Below are positions 50,629 through 60,558 of a stretch of DNA of 64,000 nt, piece by piece. The translations under genes and the position numbers were made by a program. Within the stretch, counting starts at the first letter, position 1. Every line of letters begins with the position of its first letter. The stretch is from Clostridium rhizosphaerae (GTDB lineage: Bacteria > Bacillota > Clostridia > Clostridiales > Clostridiaceae): contig NZ_JAESWC010000014.1 of assembly GCF_016765585.1 (NCBI RefSeq), positions 248,001 to 312,000 on the forward strand, written 5' to 3'. The notes beneath the pieces are model-generated. The model had not been told where the DNA came from. It made no database searches and saw only the letters and a program-made list of their open reading frames with translations.

Positions 50629-51810
50629 TTAATAAAACTCCCTGTCAAAAGTAACAATACTTCTATAACTTGAACATAGATTTGATATAATACCTTTAAT
50701 CTGTTCGCTAATAAGTTCTTTCTTTTCATCATTAAAACAGGCCTTATCTAAAACAACATCAAAAATAAGTGTTTTATTCTCATCATTTCCAACTACTCTA
50801 AAATCGTGCATGGACAATACTCCTGTTATTTGGGCTATTTCTTTCGATACCGTTTCTTTTAATTCTCGTACATCAGGACTATCTATTTTTATAGGATCCA
50901 TATGAATTGAAAGGTACATATTCATTTTGCTTCCTATTTCCTTTTCAGCCTTATCAATAACATCATGTATTTCCATAACGGATACATCACAGGGAACCTC
51001 CGCATGAAGAGAGGTGATGTATCTTCCCGGACCGTAGTTGTGTATAACTAAATCATGTACTCCTGTTATATATGGATATGATAATACACTACTCTTAAGT
51101 TCTTCAACAAACTCTTCACTTGGAGCTTTTCCAAGCAAGGTATCTACCATTTCTTTTCCAAGCTCAATTCCTGAATGAAGAATAAATAATGATACGATAA
51201 ATGCTACATACCCATCTATAGGAAAAGTAGTAAATCTTGTTACTAAAAGTGAAAAAATAACCATAGCAAGTACTAAAATATCTGTAAAAGATTCTAAAGC
51301 AGATGCCTTAAGTGCTGAAGAGTCTATAGTATTTCCTAGGTAATTTGTAAACCTATTAAGAGTAATCTGCAGAGGCAGAGCAAACAGCATGCAGATAAAG
51401 CTTATTTTATTAAAAGGCACGGTTACAGGATGCATTATACGAACTACTGAATTTCTTAAAAATTCATAACCTACAACTAGTATCGCTCCTGCAAAAAGAA
51501 GGGCAGTAAGATATTCAACTCTTCCATAGCCAAAAGGATGTTTATCATCTGCAGGCCGGTTTACTATTTTAAAGCTGATAATAGTAACCAAAGACGATAT
51601 TGCATCAGTTAAATTATGAAAAGCATCCGCTGTAACAGCAATACTGTTCAAAAACAGTCCAACAATAAGTTCTAATATAAGTATTGTAGAATTAATAATA
51701 ATACCTACAGTTCCACCAAGCTTTCCATAAGCTTGTCTGACATCTTGAGAATTGACATTCTTGTGGTCTTTAACAAATTTTTTTATCAAAAAATCAAAAA
51801 AAGGTTTCAT
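50629..51810 (-). CDS. Cation diffusion facilitator with extended C-terminus
   Basis: 393 residues. Six-segment CDF core with AVTADAFHNLTDA (HxxxD) and the HPFGYGRVE loop; the TM5 motif is SALESFTD, with Ser-Phe in place of the usual His-containing site. About 90 extra C-terminal residues (from about 300) look like a second ferredoxin-like domain (VSMHDFRVVGND...LIFDVVLD). Longer than the CDF at 8362. Metal unknown; relatives are implicated in Mn, Zn or Fe export. Confidence 0.88.
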   Translation of the reverse strand: MKPFFDFLIKKFVKDHKNVNSQDVRQAYGKLGGTVGIIINSTILILELIVGLFLNSIAVTADAFHNLTDAISSLVTIISFKIVNRPADDKHPFGYGRVEYLTALLFAGAILVVGYEFLRNSVVRIMHPVTVPFNKISFICMLFALPLQITLNRFTNYLGNTIDSSALKASALESFTDILVLAMVIFSLLVTRFTTFPIDGYVAFIVSLFILHSGIELGKEMVDTLLGKAPSEEFVEELKSSVLSYPYITGVHDLVIHNYGPGRYITSLHAEVPCDVSVMEIHDVIDKAEKEIGSKMNMYLSIHMDPIKIDSPDVRELKETVSKEIAQITGVLSMHDFRVVGNDENKTLIFDVVLDKACFNDEKKELISEQIKGIISNLCSSYRSIVTFDREFY

Positions 51811-51924
51811 ATTTCATTTTCCTCCTTACTTTCAATCATATCAACGCCTACATTTTATAAATTATACCATAAAAACCCATGAAGGTAATCTATCAAAATA
51901 CATAATTTTTCATTACATATAAGC

Positions 51925-51950
51925 AAAAAACCCGGCTTATCTAGCCAGGG
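51925..51950 (-). terminator. Terminator of the chemoreceptor gene
   Basis: Minus strand CCCTGGCT-AGAT-AAGCCGGG followed by TTTTTTGC, just after the stop at 51958. Confidence 0.85.
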
Positions 51951-51957
51951 CTTTAAA

Positions 51958-53646
51958 TTAATCTATTTTAAACTTTCCAACACTATCATTTACTTTGTTT
52001 GTCATTTCATCAATTTTAGATGCCAGATTAGTAAACTGTCTCATTGTTAAGGCATGCTCTTGAACAGATGCAGAGATTTCTTGAGTTGAAGCTGAAATCT
52101 GTTCTGATATCGCTGAAACTTCATGAACATTACTCGTTAAAGTTTCCTCTTCCTGAACTATGTTTTTCAAACCCTCAGATATATTTTTGAACTGCGGTGT
52201 AGTGTTATGAACCTCTGTTTGTATATTTTTAAAAGCATATCTTGTATCATCTATTATGCTAATTTGACTCTCTATCTTGCTAGAAATATCTTTAGTAGTA
52301 TCAACTACCCCTTCTACATTTGTAACTATACCACCTATTATATCATTAATACTCTTTGAAGAACTTACAACCTGTTCTGCGAGCTTTCTTATTTCCTCTG
52401 CTACAACCGAGAAACCTTTTCCAGCTTCTCCTGCTCTTGCTGCCTCTATAGCTGCATTTAAAGCTAATAAGTTAGTCTGCTCAGCGACGCTGTTAATTAC
52501 ATTCATTATCTCTCCAATTTTATTTGTATCCTCACTTAAAAGCTGTATATTTGAAGCTGCATATCCAAAGGAGTCTCTTACTTCCTCAATTGAACCTATT
52601 AATTCTTTAATTTTTTCAGCTCCAACATCAGCAGTTTTCTCGATTGCAGCACTGCTTGAAGTTGTATTATTTACTTTAGCTTGTATTTGCTCGAGCTCTT
52701 GGTTAAACTTTTCTAATGCTGTTGTTACCTGTCCTATATTACCATCTTGCTCTTCAATTCCCTGTGCCACCTCTGTAATAGATTCGGATACAACTTTGCT
52801 GGAATTTTCTACTTTTTGACTTGAAGATTTTAGTGTGCAAGAAACCTTTGAAAGCTCCTCCATATTTCCCTTTGTATCAGTTATCATCTGCTTTAGCATT
52901 TCTACAGATTTATTTAAAGCATTAGTTAATTTCTTTATTTCATCTTTAGTCCTGCTTTCAAACTTTACTGTAAAATCACCCCTTGAAAAGTCATCCAACT
53001 TATTAACTACATTAACAATCGGCGTAGTTATATTTTTTGATATGATTATACCTAAGATAACTGCAATAAACTGAACAATCAATGATATTATAATTATTTG
53101 TATCATAGAGCTAGCTATCATTGAATTCATAGCATTTAGTGATATTCCAACACTTATATTACCAACTAGTTTATCGCCTTGATAAAAAGGAGTTGAAACA
53201 TTATATACCTTATCACCTTTATCTGTTTTATAAATATAACCAGTGCTTTTTCCTTGTTTTATATTTCCTGTAACAGCTGCAGTATTTTCAGTGCTTGCGG
53301 AAGCTACCGCATCGGTACTTTTATCACTTTTGTTTGCAGCAGCAAAGTTATCATCACTAGATGCAATAACTTTTAAATTTGTATCTGAAAGAGATAGGTA
53401 TGAAATATTATCTTTACTTTGATCTTTGACTTCTTTTAGTACTTCACTTATTTTCTCTCCATCACTTAAATTATATTTGCTAACTTCCCTATTAACTACT
53501 GTAACAAGATTCTCACCATCATTTTTCATCTGATTAGTAACTGCTGTTCTCATTTCATAATAGGAAACTCCCATAAAAGTAAGAGTGCAAATTAAAGTTA
53601 ACAAAAACATTGAAGCTAATATTTTTGTCTTTAATGATTTAAACAT
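51958..53646 (-). CDS. Methyl-accepting chemotaxis protein
   Basis: 562 residues: TM1 (about 8-28), an extracellular Cache-like sensor region (about 35-180) with an Ala/Ser/Asn-rich loop, TM2 (about 182-204), HAMP, then the long signalling hairpin with the conserved tip [37 protein letters not shown]. Ligand cannot be read. It is divergent from the diguanylate cyclase gene. Confidence 0.95.
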   Translation of the reverse strand: MFKSLKTKILASMFLLTLICTLTFMGVSYYEMRTAVTNQMKNDGENLVTVVNREVSKYNLSDGEKISEVLKEVKDQSKDNISYLSLSDTNLKVIASSDDNFAAANKSDKSTDAVASASTENTAAVTGNIKQGKSTGYIYKTDKGDKVYNVSTPFYQGDKLVGNISVGISLNAMNSMIASSMIQIIIISLIVQFIAVILGIIISKNITTPIVNVVNKLDDFSRGDFTVKFESRTKDEIKKLTNALNKSVEMLKQMITDTKGNMEELSKVSCTLKSSSQKVENSSKVVSESITEVAQGIEEQDGNIGQVTTALEKFNQELEQIQAKVNNTTSSSAAIEKTADVGAEKIKELIGSIEEVRDSFGYAASNIQLLSEDTNKIGEIMNVINSVAEQTNLLALNAAIEAARAGEAGKGFSVVAEEIRKLAEQVVSSSKSINDIIGGIVTNVEGVVDTTKDISSKIESQISIIDDTRYAFKNIQTEVHNTTPQFKNISEGLKNIVQEEETLTSNVHEVSAISEQISASTQEISASVQEHALTMRQFTNLASKIDEMTNKVNDSVGKFKID

Positions 53647-53876
53647 AGTTTTCCCCCTAGTTGTATATCTTCATAACTTTACAGATAAGTATTCGACATT
53701 TCTATTGTTTTTCCTTTATATTCCTTCGGGGAAAATATTGGAATTAATAAAAGGCATATAATCAAATAACTGTCTAGCAATTATTCTTGTAGAAAAAAGG
53801 TAAATTTGATAATATTATATATATCCTAAGATATATATAATATTAAATAGTATATTAGCTTGATTGGAGTTATTTT

Positions 53877-56033
53877 ATGAATTCTAATGATATGATTAAA
53901 AAAATTGATGAATTAAATAATTGCGCTGAAGATGTAATACGCCATAAACCTATAAGATCTATTGAACTATCCAATGAAGCTTATGAACTTTCAAAACATA
54001 TTGAATACAAAATAGGTACTTTAAAAAGCTTGCTTATACTTGGAAAGTCTTCTTACATAGTTGGAAATTTTGAAAAAGCAATCATATACTTAATGGATGC
54101 TCTTGAAATTGCTAAAATTGAAAATTTTAAAGAATACCAGGCGGATTTATTGAATATTTTAGGTAATGTTAATCTAGCCCTTGCAAATTATAATTTAGCC
54201 CTGGAATATTACATGAAATCTCTTGATATCATACGTAATATTGGCTATAAGAAAAGTCAGTCTGGAGTATTAAATAATATTGGAGAGATTTATAAAGATT
54301 TAAAAAATTATGAGATTGCGCTGGACTACTATACTGAAAGTCTTGAACTATGTAGCTTAGCTAATAACGAAAATGTTGAATGTATTGTGATTCAGAATAT
54401 TGGAGAGGTATATTATTATTTAAATAATTTTAATATGGCAGAAAAATATACCGAAAAAAGTTTGAATTTGTCCCGCAAGGTTAAGGATAGAATGATTGAG
54501 GCTGCCTGTCTTCATCAGCTTGGCAAAATTGTTTTTAAGCAGAACAATTCGGATAAAGCTTTAAATTTATTTTTAAAAAGTCTTGAAATAAGCAAAGAAA
54601 CCGAAGAACGATATTTTATAATTAGCGTAATGATAGATATATATAAATTGCTAATCAGAATGAATAATAATGATGAAGCTATTGAATATCTTGAAAAAGC
54701 TTTAATCATAGCTCACGAAATCAACTCTAAAGAGATGATTATGAAAATATATTCCTACTTAGCAAAAAATCATGAAAAAATAGGGAAGCTTGATAAAGCC
54801 CTTTATTATTATAAAAAGTTTCATGATGAAGAAAGAAAAGGAATAAACGAGGAAATTGCTCACAAATTAAAAAATATTACTATGCAGTTTAAAATGGAAC
54901 AATCCCATCAGGAAAAAGAGATTTATCGTCTTAAAAATGTTGAGTTAAAAGAAAAAACGGAAGCTTTGGAAAAGAAGACAACTGAACTTATAGAATCTTA
55001 TAATAATATGAAAACTATAAGTGAAATAGGCCAAAATATTACTTCTACATTAGATTTTGAAAAGATTTTAAACTTAGTATATAAAAGCATAAATGATTTA
55101 ATGCAAGCTTATGCTTTTGGAATTGCACTATATGATAAATCTACCGAGAATATTGAGTATAGTCTATTTATCGAAAACTCTATAAGATATCCTGTTTTTA
55201 AAAGCAGTATTAATAACAAGAATACTTGGGCAGCTTGGTGTATCTTAAATAAAAAAGAAGTACTTATTAACGATGTAGAAAAAGAGTATAGAAATTATAT
55301 CCAGGATAGAAATTTTATTCATGGTACCAAAGCAGGATCATTAATTTATTGTCCGCTGATATTTGAGGATAGCGTATTAGGTGTAATAACTGTTCAGAGT
55401 ATATCTAAAAATGCTTACTCTCAATATAATCTTGATACTGTAAAAGCTCTTGCTTCCTATATTGCTATTGCTATTAGAAATGCACAGAAATCAAATGATC
55501 TTGAAAAATTGAATAAAAAATTACTTGGTTTATCAAATCTAGATGGACTAACAAAAATACCAAACAGAAGATATTTTGATGAAGAACTTGAAATCTTATG
55601 GGAAAGTTCAAAAGTTAATAGGGAGCCTCTTTCTCTTATGCTGATCGATGTAGATAACTTTAAGGAATACAATGATAACTATGGTCACCTACTAGGGGAT
55701 TACTGCCTTCAACAAGTTGCAAGCACCTTACAATCTGTATTAAATAATGTAGATGGCTTTGTTGCAAGGTATGGAGGGGATGAATTTGTAGGGGTTTTCC
55801 CAAACACCTCCTCAGATGCCGCTTTTAGCTTAGCAGAAACTATGAAAAGTCATATTAACGCTTTAAATATAGAGCATAAGTTTTCAAAGGTGTCAGATCA
55901 TATAACCTTAACCTTTGGTATTTGCACTCTTATGCCTGATGAAAACTTAAAAATAAGCTCTCTAACTGATTCTGCAGATAAAGCTTTATATTCTGCAAAA
56001 CAGAAGGGCCGTAATACAATAGCTGTATATTAA
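53877..56033 (+). CDS. TPR-GAF-GGDEF diguanylate cyclase
   Basis: 718 residues. About seven TPR repeats (30-320), a coiled coil (about 330-385, EKEIYRLKNVELKEKTEALEKKT), a GAF domain (about 400-545) and a GGDEF domain with intact GGDEF at 633-637 and the LIDVDNFKEYND metal site. The allosteric inhibition site RxxD is absent (NNVD at that place), so product inhibition is not expected. No membrane segment. It is the only c-di-GMP synthase in the window and thus a candidate source for the riboswitch ligand. Confidence 0.92.
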   Translation: MNSNDMIKKIDELNNCAEDVIRHKPIRSIELSNEAYELSKHIEYKIGTLKSLLILGKSSYIVGNFEKAIIYLMDALEIAKIENFKEYQADLLNILGNVNLALANYNLALEYYMKSLDIIRNIGYKKSQSGVLNNIGEIYKDLKNYEIALDYYTESLELCSLANNENVECIVIQNIGEVYYYLNNFNMAEKYTEKSLNLSRKVKDRMIEAACLHQLGKIVFKQNNSDKALNLFLKSLEISKETEERYFIISVMIDIYKLLIRMNNNDEAIEYLEKALIIAHEINSKEMIMKIYSYLAKNHEKIGKLDKALYYYKKFHDEERKGINEEIAHKLKNITMQFKMEQSHQEKEIYRLKNVELKEKTEALEKKTTELIESYNNMKTISEIGQNITSTLDFEKILNLVYKSINDLMQAYAFGIALYDKSTENIEYSLFIENSIRYPVFKSSINNKNTWAAWCILNKKEVLINDVEKEYRNYIQDRNFIHGTKAGSLIYCPLIFEDSVLGVITVQSISKNAYSQYNLDTVKALASYIAIAIRNAQKSNDLEKLNKKLLGLSNLDGLTKIPNRRYFDEELEILWESSKVNREPLSLMLIDVDNFKEYNDNYGHLLGDYCLQQVASTLQSVLNNVDGFVARYGGDEFVGVFPNTSSDAAFSLAETMKSHINALNIEHKFSKVSDHITLTFGICTLMPDENLKISSLTDSADKALYSAKQKGRNTIAVY

Positions 56034-56067
56034 AAGCTCCTGAGAAAGTCTCAGGAGCTTTTGCTTT
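56032..56067 (+). terminator. Terminator of the diguanylate cyclase gene
   Basis: AAAAGCTCCTGA/TCTCAGGAGCTTTT stem followed by GCTTTG, overlapping the stop codon. Confidence 0.85.
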
Positions 56068-56096
56068 GTTTAGGGAATATTATATGAAAAAGAATT

Positions 56097-58307
56097 TTAT
56101 ACTAAAACAAACTCTTGCTGATTCTGTGTACGACTGTCATTTCCAATGTATACAACGAATTCACCTTTTTCACTGGTAAAATTCATGTTGATATCATAGA
56201 ACCTTAACATTTCTTCAGTTATCGTAAACGTCACTTTTCTTTCTTCTCCAGGCTGCAATTCTATTTTCTGAAAGCCTTTTAGCTGTCGTACTGGTCTTGC
56301 TACGCTTCCTTTTTTATCTTGAATATACATCTGAACTACTTCTTTACCAGTAACTTTACCTGTATTTTTAATAAGGATTGAAGCTTCAATACTTTCTCCA
56401 TTTCTAAGTTCACTCTTATTTAGTGTAACTTTTGATATATCGAAATTAGTATAGGAAAGCCCATAACCAAAAGGATATAACGGTGCATTTGGAACATCAA
56501 GATATTTTGAAAGATATTTTACATCTTTTTGCTCATCAGAATATGGTCTTCCTGTATGAAATTCACTATAATACACAGGAACTTGTCCTACGTTATAAGG
56601 AAAACTCATAGAAAGCTTACCTGAAGGATTTGCATCACCGAATAAAACTTCTGCAATTGCATTTCCACCTTCTGTCCCAGGAAGCCAACCTTCCAAAATG
56701 GCTTTTGCTTTCTCACTGAGACTCTTAATTGTAAGCGGTCTTCCATTAAAAAGTACAACCACGATATTTTTATTTACTTCGTATATTTTTTCAAATAAAT
56801 CCATCTGTACTTTAGGAATATCAATATTTGAACGGCTGGAAGCTTCTCCGGATTGAATAGCAATCTCACCTAAAGGCATTACTACCACATCAGCCTTTTT
56901 CGCGTTTTGTATAGCCTCTTCCAATAGTTTATCCGCGATTTTATTATCCTCTAATATATTCTGATTTTTATGATAAGTATCTATTCCGCTGTCAGGATCA
57001 ATAAAACCACATCCCTTTGCAAAGGTTACATTATCTATTCCAAGGTTCTTTATTCCTTCTTGAACCGTTACGTTCTCATCTATCTTTGCAAATATGGACC
57101 ATACACCGGATATCCACTTATTATCAACATGAGGTCCTATTACCGCAATACTTTGTCCTTCTTTTTGCAGTGGAAGTATATTATCATTTTTCAATAGAAC
57201 CATTGATTCGATAGCAGCATCTTTTGCTGCCTCTCTATGTTCCTTACATAATATAATCTCTGCTTCATCTGCTTCACTTGCATCTTTATATGGATTTTCG
57301 AATAGACCTAACTTATTTTTCAATTCAAGAATTCTCAGAACTGCTTCATTAATAAGTGCTTCATCTATCTTTTTTTCTTCAACTAAATTTTTTAAGTTTG
57401 AGCAGTAACAAGTTGTCATCATATCTATATCAACGCCTGCTTCAATTGCTAGCGCTGCAGCTTCTTTTTTATCCACTGCCATTCCATGATGAATCAATTC
57501 TTCAATTGCTGCCCAATCTGAAACAATTACGCCATCAAATCCCATCTCACTTCTTAAAGTGTCTCTCAGTAATTTTTTATTACCTGTAGATGGAATACGA
57601 TCTAAAGTATTGAAGGAAGTCATGACTGTAGCACAACCTGCATCTACACCCGCTTGATAAGCTGGTAAATAGTCTTCTCTTAAAGTTCTTTCTGATAATT
57701 CTACAGTATTATAATCTCGACCTGCCATTGGAGCACCATAACCTGCGAAGTGTTTTACGCAGGCAGCAATTCTGCCTTTTTCTTTAAGCTCACCTTTTCC
57801 TTGATATCCTTCTACCATAGCCCTTGAAAGACGGCTGTTCAAAAAAGTATCTTCCCCAGTTGACTCCATAACTCTTCCCCATCTTGCATCTCTAACCAAA
57901 TCTACCATTGGTGAAAATGTTAGGTGAAGTCCTGACGCTGCTGATTCCTTTGCAGAAATAGCTGCTGCTTTCTCAACTATTTCTGGGTTAAAGGTAGCAC
58001 CTTGAGCAAGAGGAATTGGGAAAATAGTGCGATATCCATTAATGACATCTGCCATAAAAAGAAGTGGAATGTGGTGAGGCTGCTTCTTCATATAATTTTC
58101 TTGAATTCTTCGTAAAAGCTTTGCTCCCCCTCCACCAAGTACTGAACCAGCATTTTGAATTTCTTCTTCAGAAAAACCAGCTTCATTTTCAGGTCCGGTT
58201 ATAACCCCTTCTTTTTCATAATAATAACTACATACTTGTAATAGTTGATCAATTTTTTCTTCCAATGACATATCTTCAAGTAATTCTATCAGCTTTTCTC
58301 TATCCAT
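56097..58307 (-). CDS. Glycoside hydrolase family 3 (beta-glucosidase/xylosidase)
   Basis: 736 residues, usual for bacterial GH3 (BglX-like). TIM-barrel domain with KHFAGYGAP and the nucleophile Asp in GVIVSDWAA, the C-terminal sandwich with KNDNILPLQK, and a fibronectin-III-like domain at the end. No signal peptide, so it cleaves imported oligosaccharides in the cytoplasm. Last gene of the locus, 20 bases after a CE7 esterase. Start supported by AAAGGAGAAAATTAATG. Confidence 0.93.
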   Translation of the reverse strand: MDREKLIELLEDMSLEEKIDQLLQVCSYYYEKEGVITGPENEAGFSEEEIQNAGSVLGGGGAKLLRRIQENYMKKQPHHIPLLFMADVINGYRTIFPIPLAQGATFNPEIVEKAAAISAKESAASGLHLTFSPMVDLVRDARWGRVMESTGEDTFLNSRLSRAMVEGYQGKGELKEKGRIAACVKHFAGYGAPMAGRDYNTVELSERTLREDYLPAYQAGVDAGCATVMTSFNTLDRIPSTGNKKLLRDTLRSEMGFDGVIVSDWAAIEELIHHGMAVDKKEAAALAIEAGVDIDMMTTCYCSNLKNLVEEKKIDEALINEAVLRILELKNKLGLFENPYKDASEADEAEIILCKEHREAAKDAAIESMVLLKNDNILPLQKEGQSIAVIGPHVDNKWISGVWSIFAKIDENVTVQEGIKNLGIDNVTFAKGCGFIDPDSGIDTYHKNQNILEDNKIADKLLEEAIQNAKKADVVVMPLGEIAIQSGEASSRSNIDIPKVQMDLFEKIYEVNKNIVVVLFNGRPLTIKSLSEKAKAILEGWLPGTEGGNAIAEVLFGDANPSGKLSMSFPYNVGQVPVYYSEFHTGRPYSDEQKDVKYLSKYLDVPNAPLYPFGYGLSYTNFDISKVTLNKSELRNGESIEASILIKNTGKVTGKEVVQMYIQDKKGSVARPVRQLKGFQKIELQPGEERKVTFTITEEMLRFYDINMNFTSEKGEFVVYIGNDSRTQNQQEFVLV

Positions 58308-58327
58308 TAATTTTCTCCTTTTAAAAC

Positions 58328-59287
58328 CTAACCGATCATATTATTTCTTTTCAAAAACTCAAGCTTTTTCTGCATATGGACATTACCACAACCATCATGG
58401 CCATTAAACGGATATACTGCAATTTCTTTTGGTGCATTTATTCGGTTATAGGTTGCATAATAATGTTTTGCAGGACAAATATTGTCTTTTAATGCTACCG
58501 ATGCTAACACCGGACATTTTATTTTATCTGCCATATTCATGGTGTCAAAATAGCTTATGGTATCATACACCTTTTCAGCGCGATCCGGAAATCTTCGAAT
58601 ATATTCTGTTAGAGAGGCAAAAGAACCATTCTCTCCTTCTATTCTTGCTTCAATATTGCTGTTACTTGGAACATCAGCTATTGCAAGCTTTGCTCTATCA
58701 TCAAGAGCTGCCATAGCCATAACAAGCGCTCCACCTTGACTTACACCATGCAAAACAATTCGGGAAGAATCAACTTTTTCATTTGATTCTGCGAAATCGA
58801 TTGCCCTCATACAATCCATATAAACGGCCCTATAATAATAATTCTCTTTGTTTAATATTCCAAGGGAATTTACATTTTGAAAAAGCCCGCCTTCATAATC
58901 GGCGTTGCTTCCCGTATCTCCACCTTGTAATCTGCAGTCTATTGCAACCACTGCCATACCCATCATTAACCAGGTCATATACTCGTGAGGAACTCCTCTT
59001 CCACCGGTAAACCCATGATAGTGTATTAGGCAAGGAAACTTTTCTTTTTTAGTAAATGTAGGGATCAAAAACCATCCTTTTATCTTGGTACCGTCGTAAC
59101 CATCATAGGTTAAATCATATACCTTCATATAAGGAGAAGGATATTCCTGTTCCTCAAGTTTTGCATTCAGTTTAACTGACTTTGACATTGCAATTGTACT
59201 ATCCCAGAACTCATCAAAATCTTTCTTTTTTGTAAGCTCAGGCATATAAGACTCATACTCTTTTATTCTATCATCTATATATTTCAT
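58328..59287 (-). CDS. CE7 acetyl-xylan/cephalosporin-C deacetylase
   Basis: 319 residues, the length of CE7 esterases. Nucleophile in HGVSQGGAL, the RGVPHEY and RLQGGDTGSN segments typical of the family, and a C-terminal His in FNGHDGCG. Removes acetyl groups from short xylo- or other oligosaccharides in the cytoplasm. With the GH3 enzyme and ABC importer this points to use of acetylated plant oligosaccharides. Start supported by GAGGCGAGTTGTATG. Confidence 0.92.
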   Translation of the reverse strand: MKYIDDRIKEYESYMPELTKKKDFDEFWDSTIAMSKSVKLNAKLEEQEYPSPYMKVYDLTYDGYDGTKIKGWFLIPTFTKKEKFPCLIHYHGFTGGRGVPHEYMTWLMMGMAVVAIDCRLQGGDTGSNADYEGGLFQNVNSLGILNKENYYYRAVYMDCMRAIDFAESNEKVDSSRIVLHGVSQGGALVMAMAALDDRAKLAIADVPSNSNIEARIEGENGSFASLTEYIRRFPDRAEKVYDTISYFDTMNMADKIKCPVLASVALKDNICPAKHYYATYNRINAPKEIAVYPFNGHDGCGNVHMQKKLEFLKRNNMIG

Positions 59288-59331
59288 ACAACTCGCCTCT
59301 AATCTGCTTTCTCATTCAATTTATAAGGTTG

Positions 59332-60369
59332 TTATATTATAGAACATCTATTTCTGCTAGCACATGAACCTCTTTTTAATAATGACGCCTCATATACTAA
59401 ATGACTTGTGTTACCACCCTGTAACATTTCAAATAAGGCATCGATTGCACCCAGTGACATTTGTTCTGCTGGCTGACATATAGTATCTAATGATGGATTG
59501 TAATATTCTGCTACCTCAATACCATCAAACCCTATAATCGACATATCCTCTGGAACACGAAGCCCTGAAGATATAGCAGCTTTTGCTGCTCCAATTGCCA
59601 TTGTATCAGCCATTGTTACAACTGCAGTCATATCTTTATTACGACTCATAAGGTTTTTCATCATATTAAAACCGAACTCATAACCAGATTCCGATACATT
59701 TATGGAAGATACTAATACAGGATCAAATGGGATTCCATTCGCTTCAAGAGCTTTTTTATAGCCACCAAAACGCAAACGATTCGGTGTTACAATATTGCCA
59801 ACTGTACTATAGATACATCCAATTCTTCTATGTCCTAAATTAATGAGATACTCTGTAGCTTTAGCGCTTTCAGCCTCGTCATCAATAATTACACTGGAAT
59901 ATAAATTTTCATCAACATCTTTTCCTGCGGAAACAGTTAATAGTACACATGGAACGCCAAGTCTATCAAAATCTTCGTTTGTGTATTCAAAATTACCGCC
60001 CATAAGAATTACACCGTTCAGGTTTCGATCCTGTACTTCCTTAATAGCCATTGACATCTCATGATCTGAATAATTTACATTACGAATCTCTAGATGATAT
60101 CCTCTTAGGAATACCTTTTGTTCAATTGTGTGAATCATTTTTTGAAAAAATGGGTTTGTAATACCTTTTACTAATAGAGCTATTGTTTTAGACTGCACCA
60201 TCCTCAGACTTCTTGCATTGTTATTTGGTACATAATTAAGTTCTCGTACGGCAGCCATTACTTTTTCCTTAGTCTCACTACTCGAAATACCGCTATTATT
60301 TAATACTCTGGAAACTGTTGCAATTCCAACTCCTGATAATCTAGCTACATCTTTAATCGTTACACCCAT
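59332..60369 (-). CDS. LacI-family transcriptional regulator
   Basis: 345 residues from the ATG at 60369 (MGVTIKDVARLSGVG); GGAGGG lies 12 bases upstream within the longer frame from 60396. N-terminal LacI HTH with hinge (GIATVSRVLNNSG) and periplasmic-binding-type sensor domain. Probably the local repressor of the importer and hydrolase genes. No clear palindromic operator was found nearby. Confidence 0.93.
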   Translation of the reverse strand: MGVTIKDVARLSGVGIATVSRVLNNSGISSSETKEKVMAAVRELNYVPNNNARSLRMVQSKTIALLVKGITNPFFQKMIHTIEQKVFLRGYHLEIRNVNYSDHEMSMAIKEVQDRNLNGVILMGGNFEYTNEDFDRLGVPCVLLTVSAGKDVDENLYSSVIIDDEAESAKATEYLINLGHRRIGCIYSTVGNIVTPNRLRFGGYKKALEANGIPFDPVLVSSINVSESGYEFGFNMMKNLMSRNKDMTAVVTMADTMAIGAAKAAISSGLRVPEDMSIIGFDGIEVAEYYNPSLDTICQPAEQMSLGAIDALFEMLQGGNTSHLVYEASLLKRGSCASRNRCSII

Positions 60370-60558
60370 AACTAATTTGTACCCTCCATATGACACAAAA
60401 ATCTAGTTCTTAAACATATTCTACCATTTCTTCAAATTCAAAACTATAGAATATTACATTAATTTATCAATAAAACAGGTAGAGAGAGCCCTAATCATAT
60501 AAAAATGTTAGATACTCTCTATTATAACTACCTTTTTATTAAACTAACTGTACAATAA

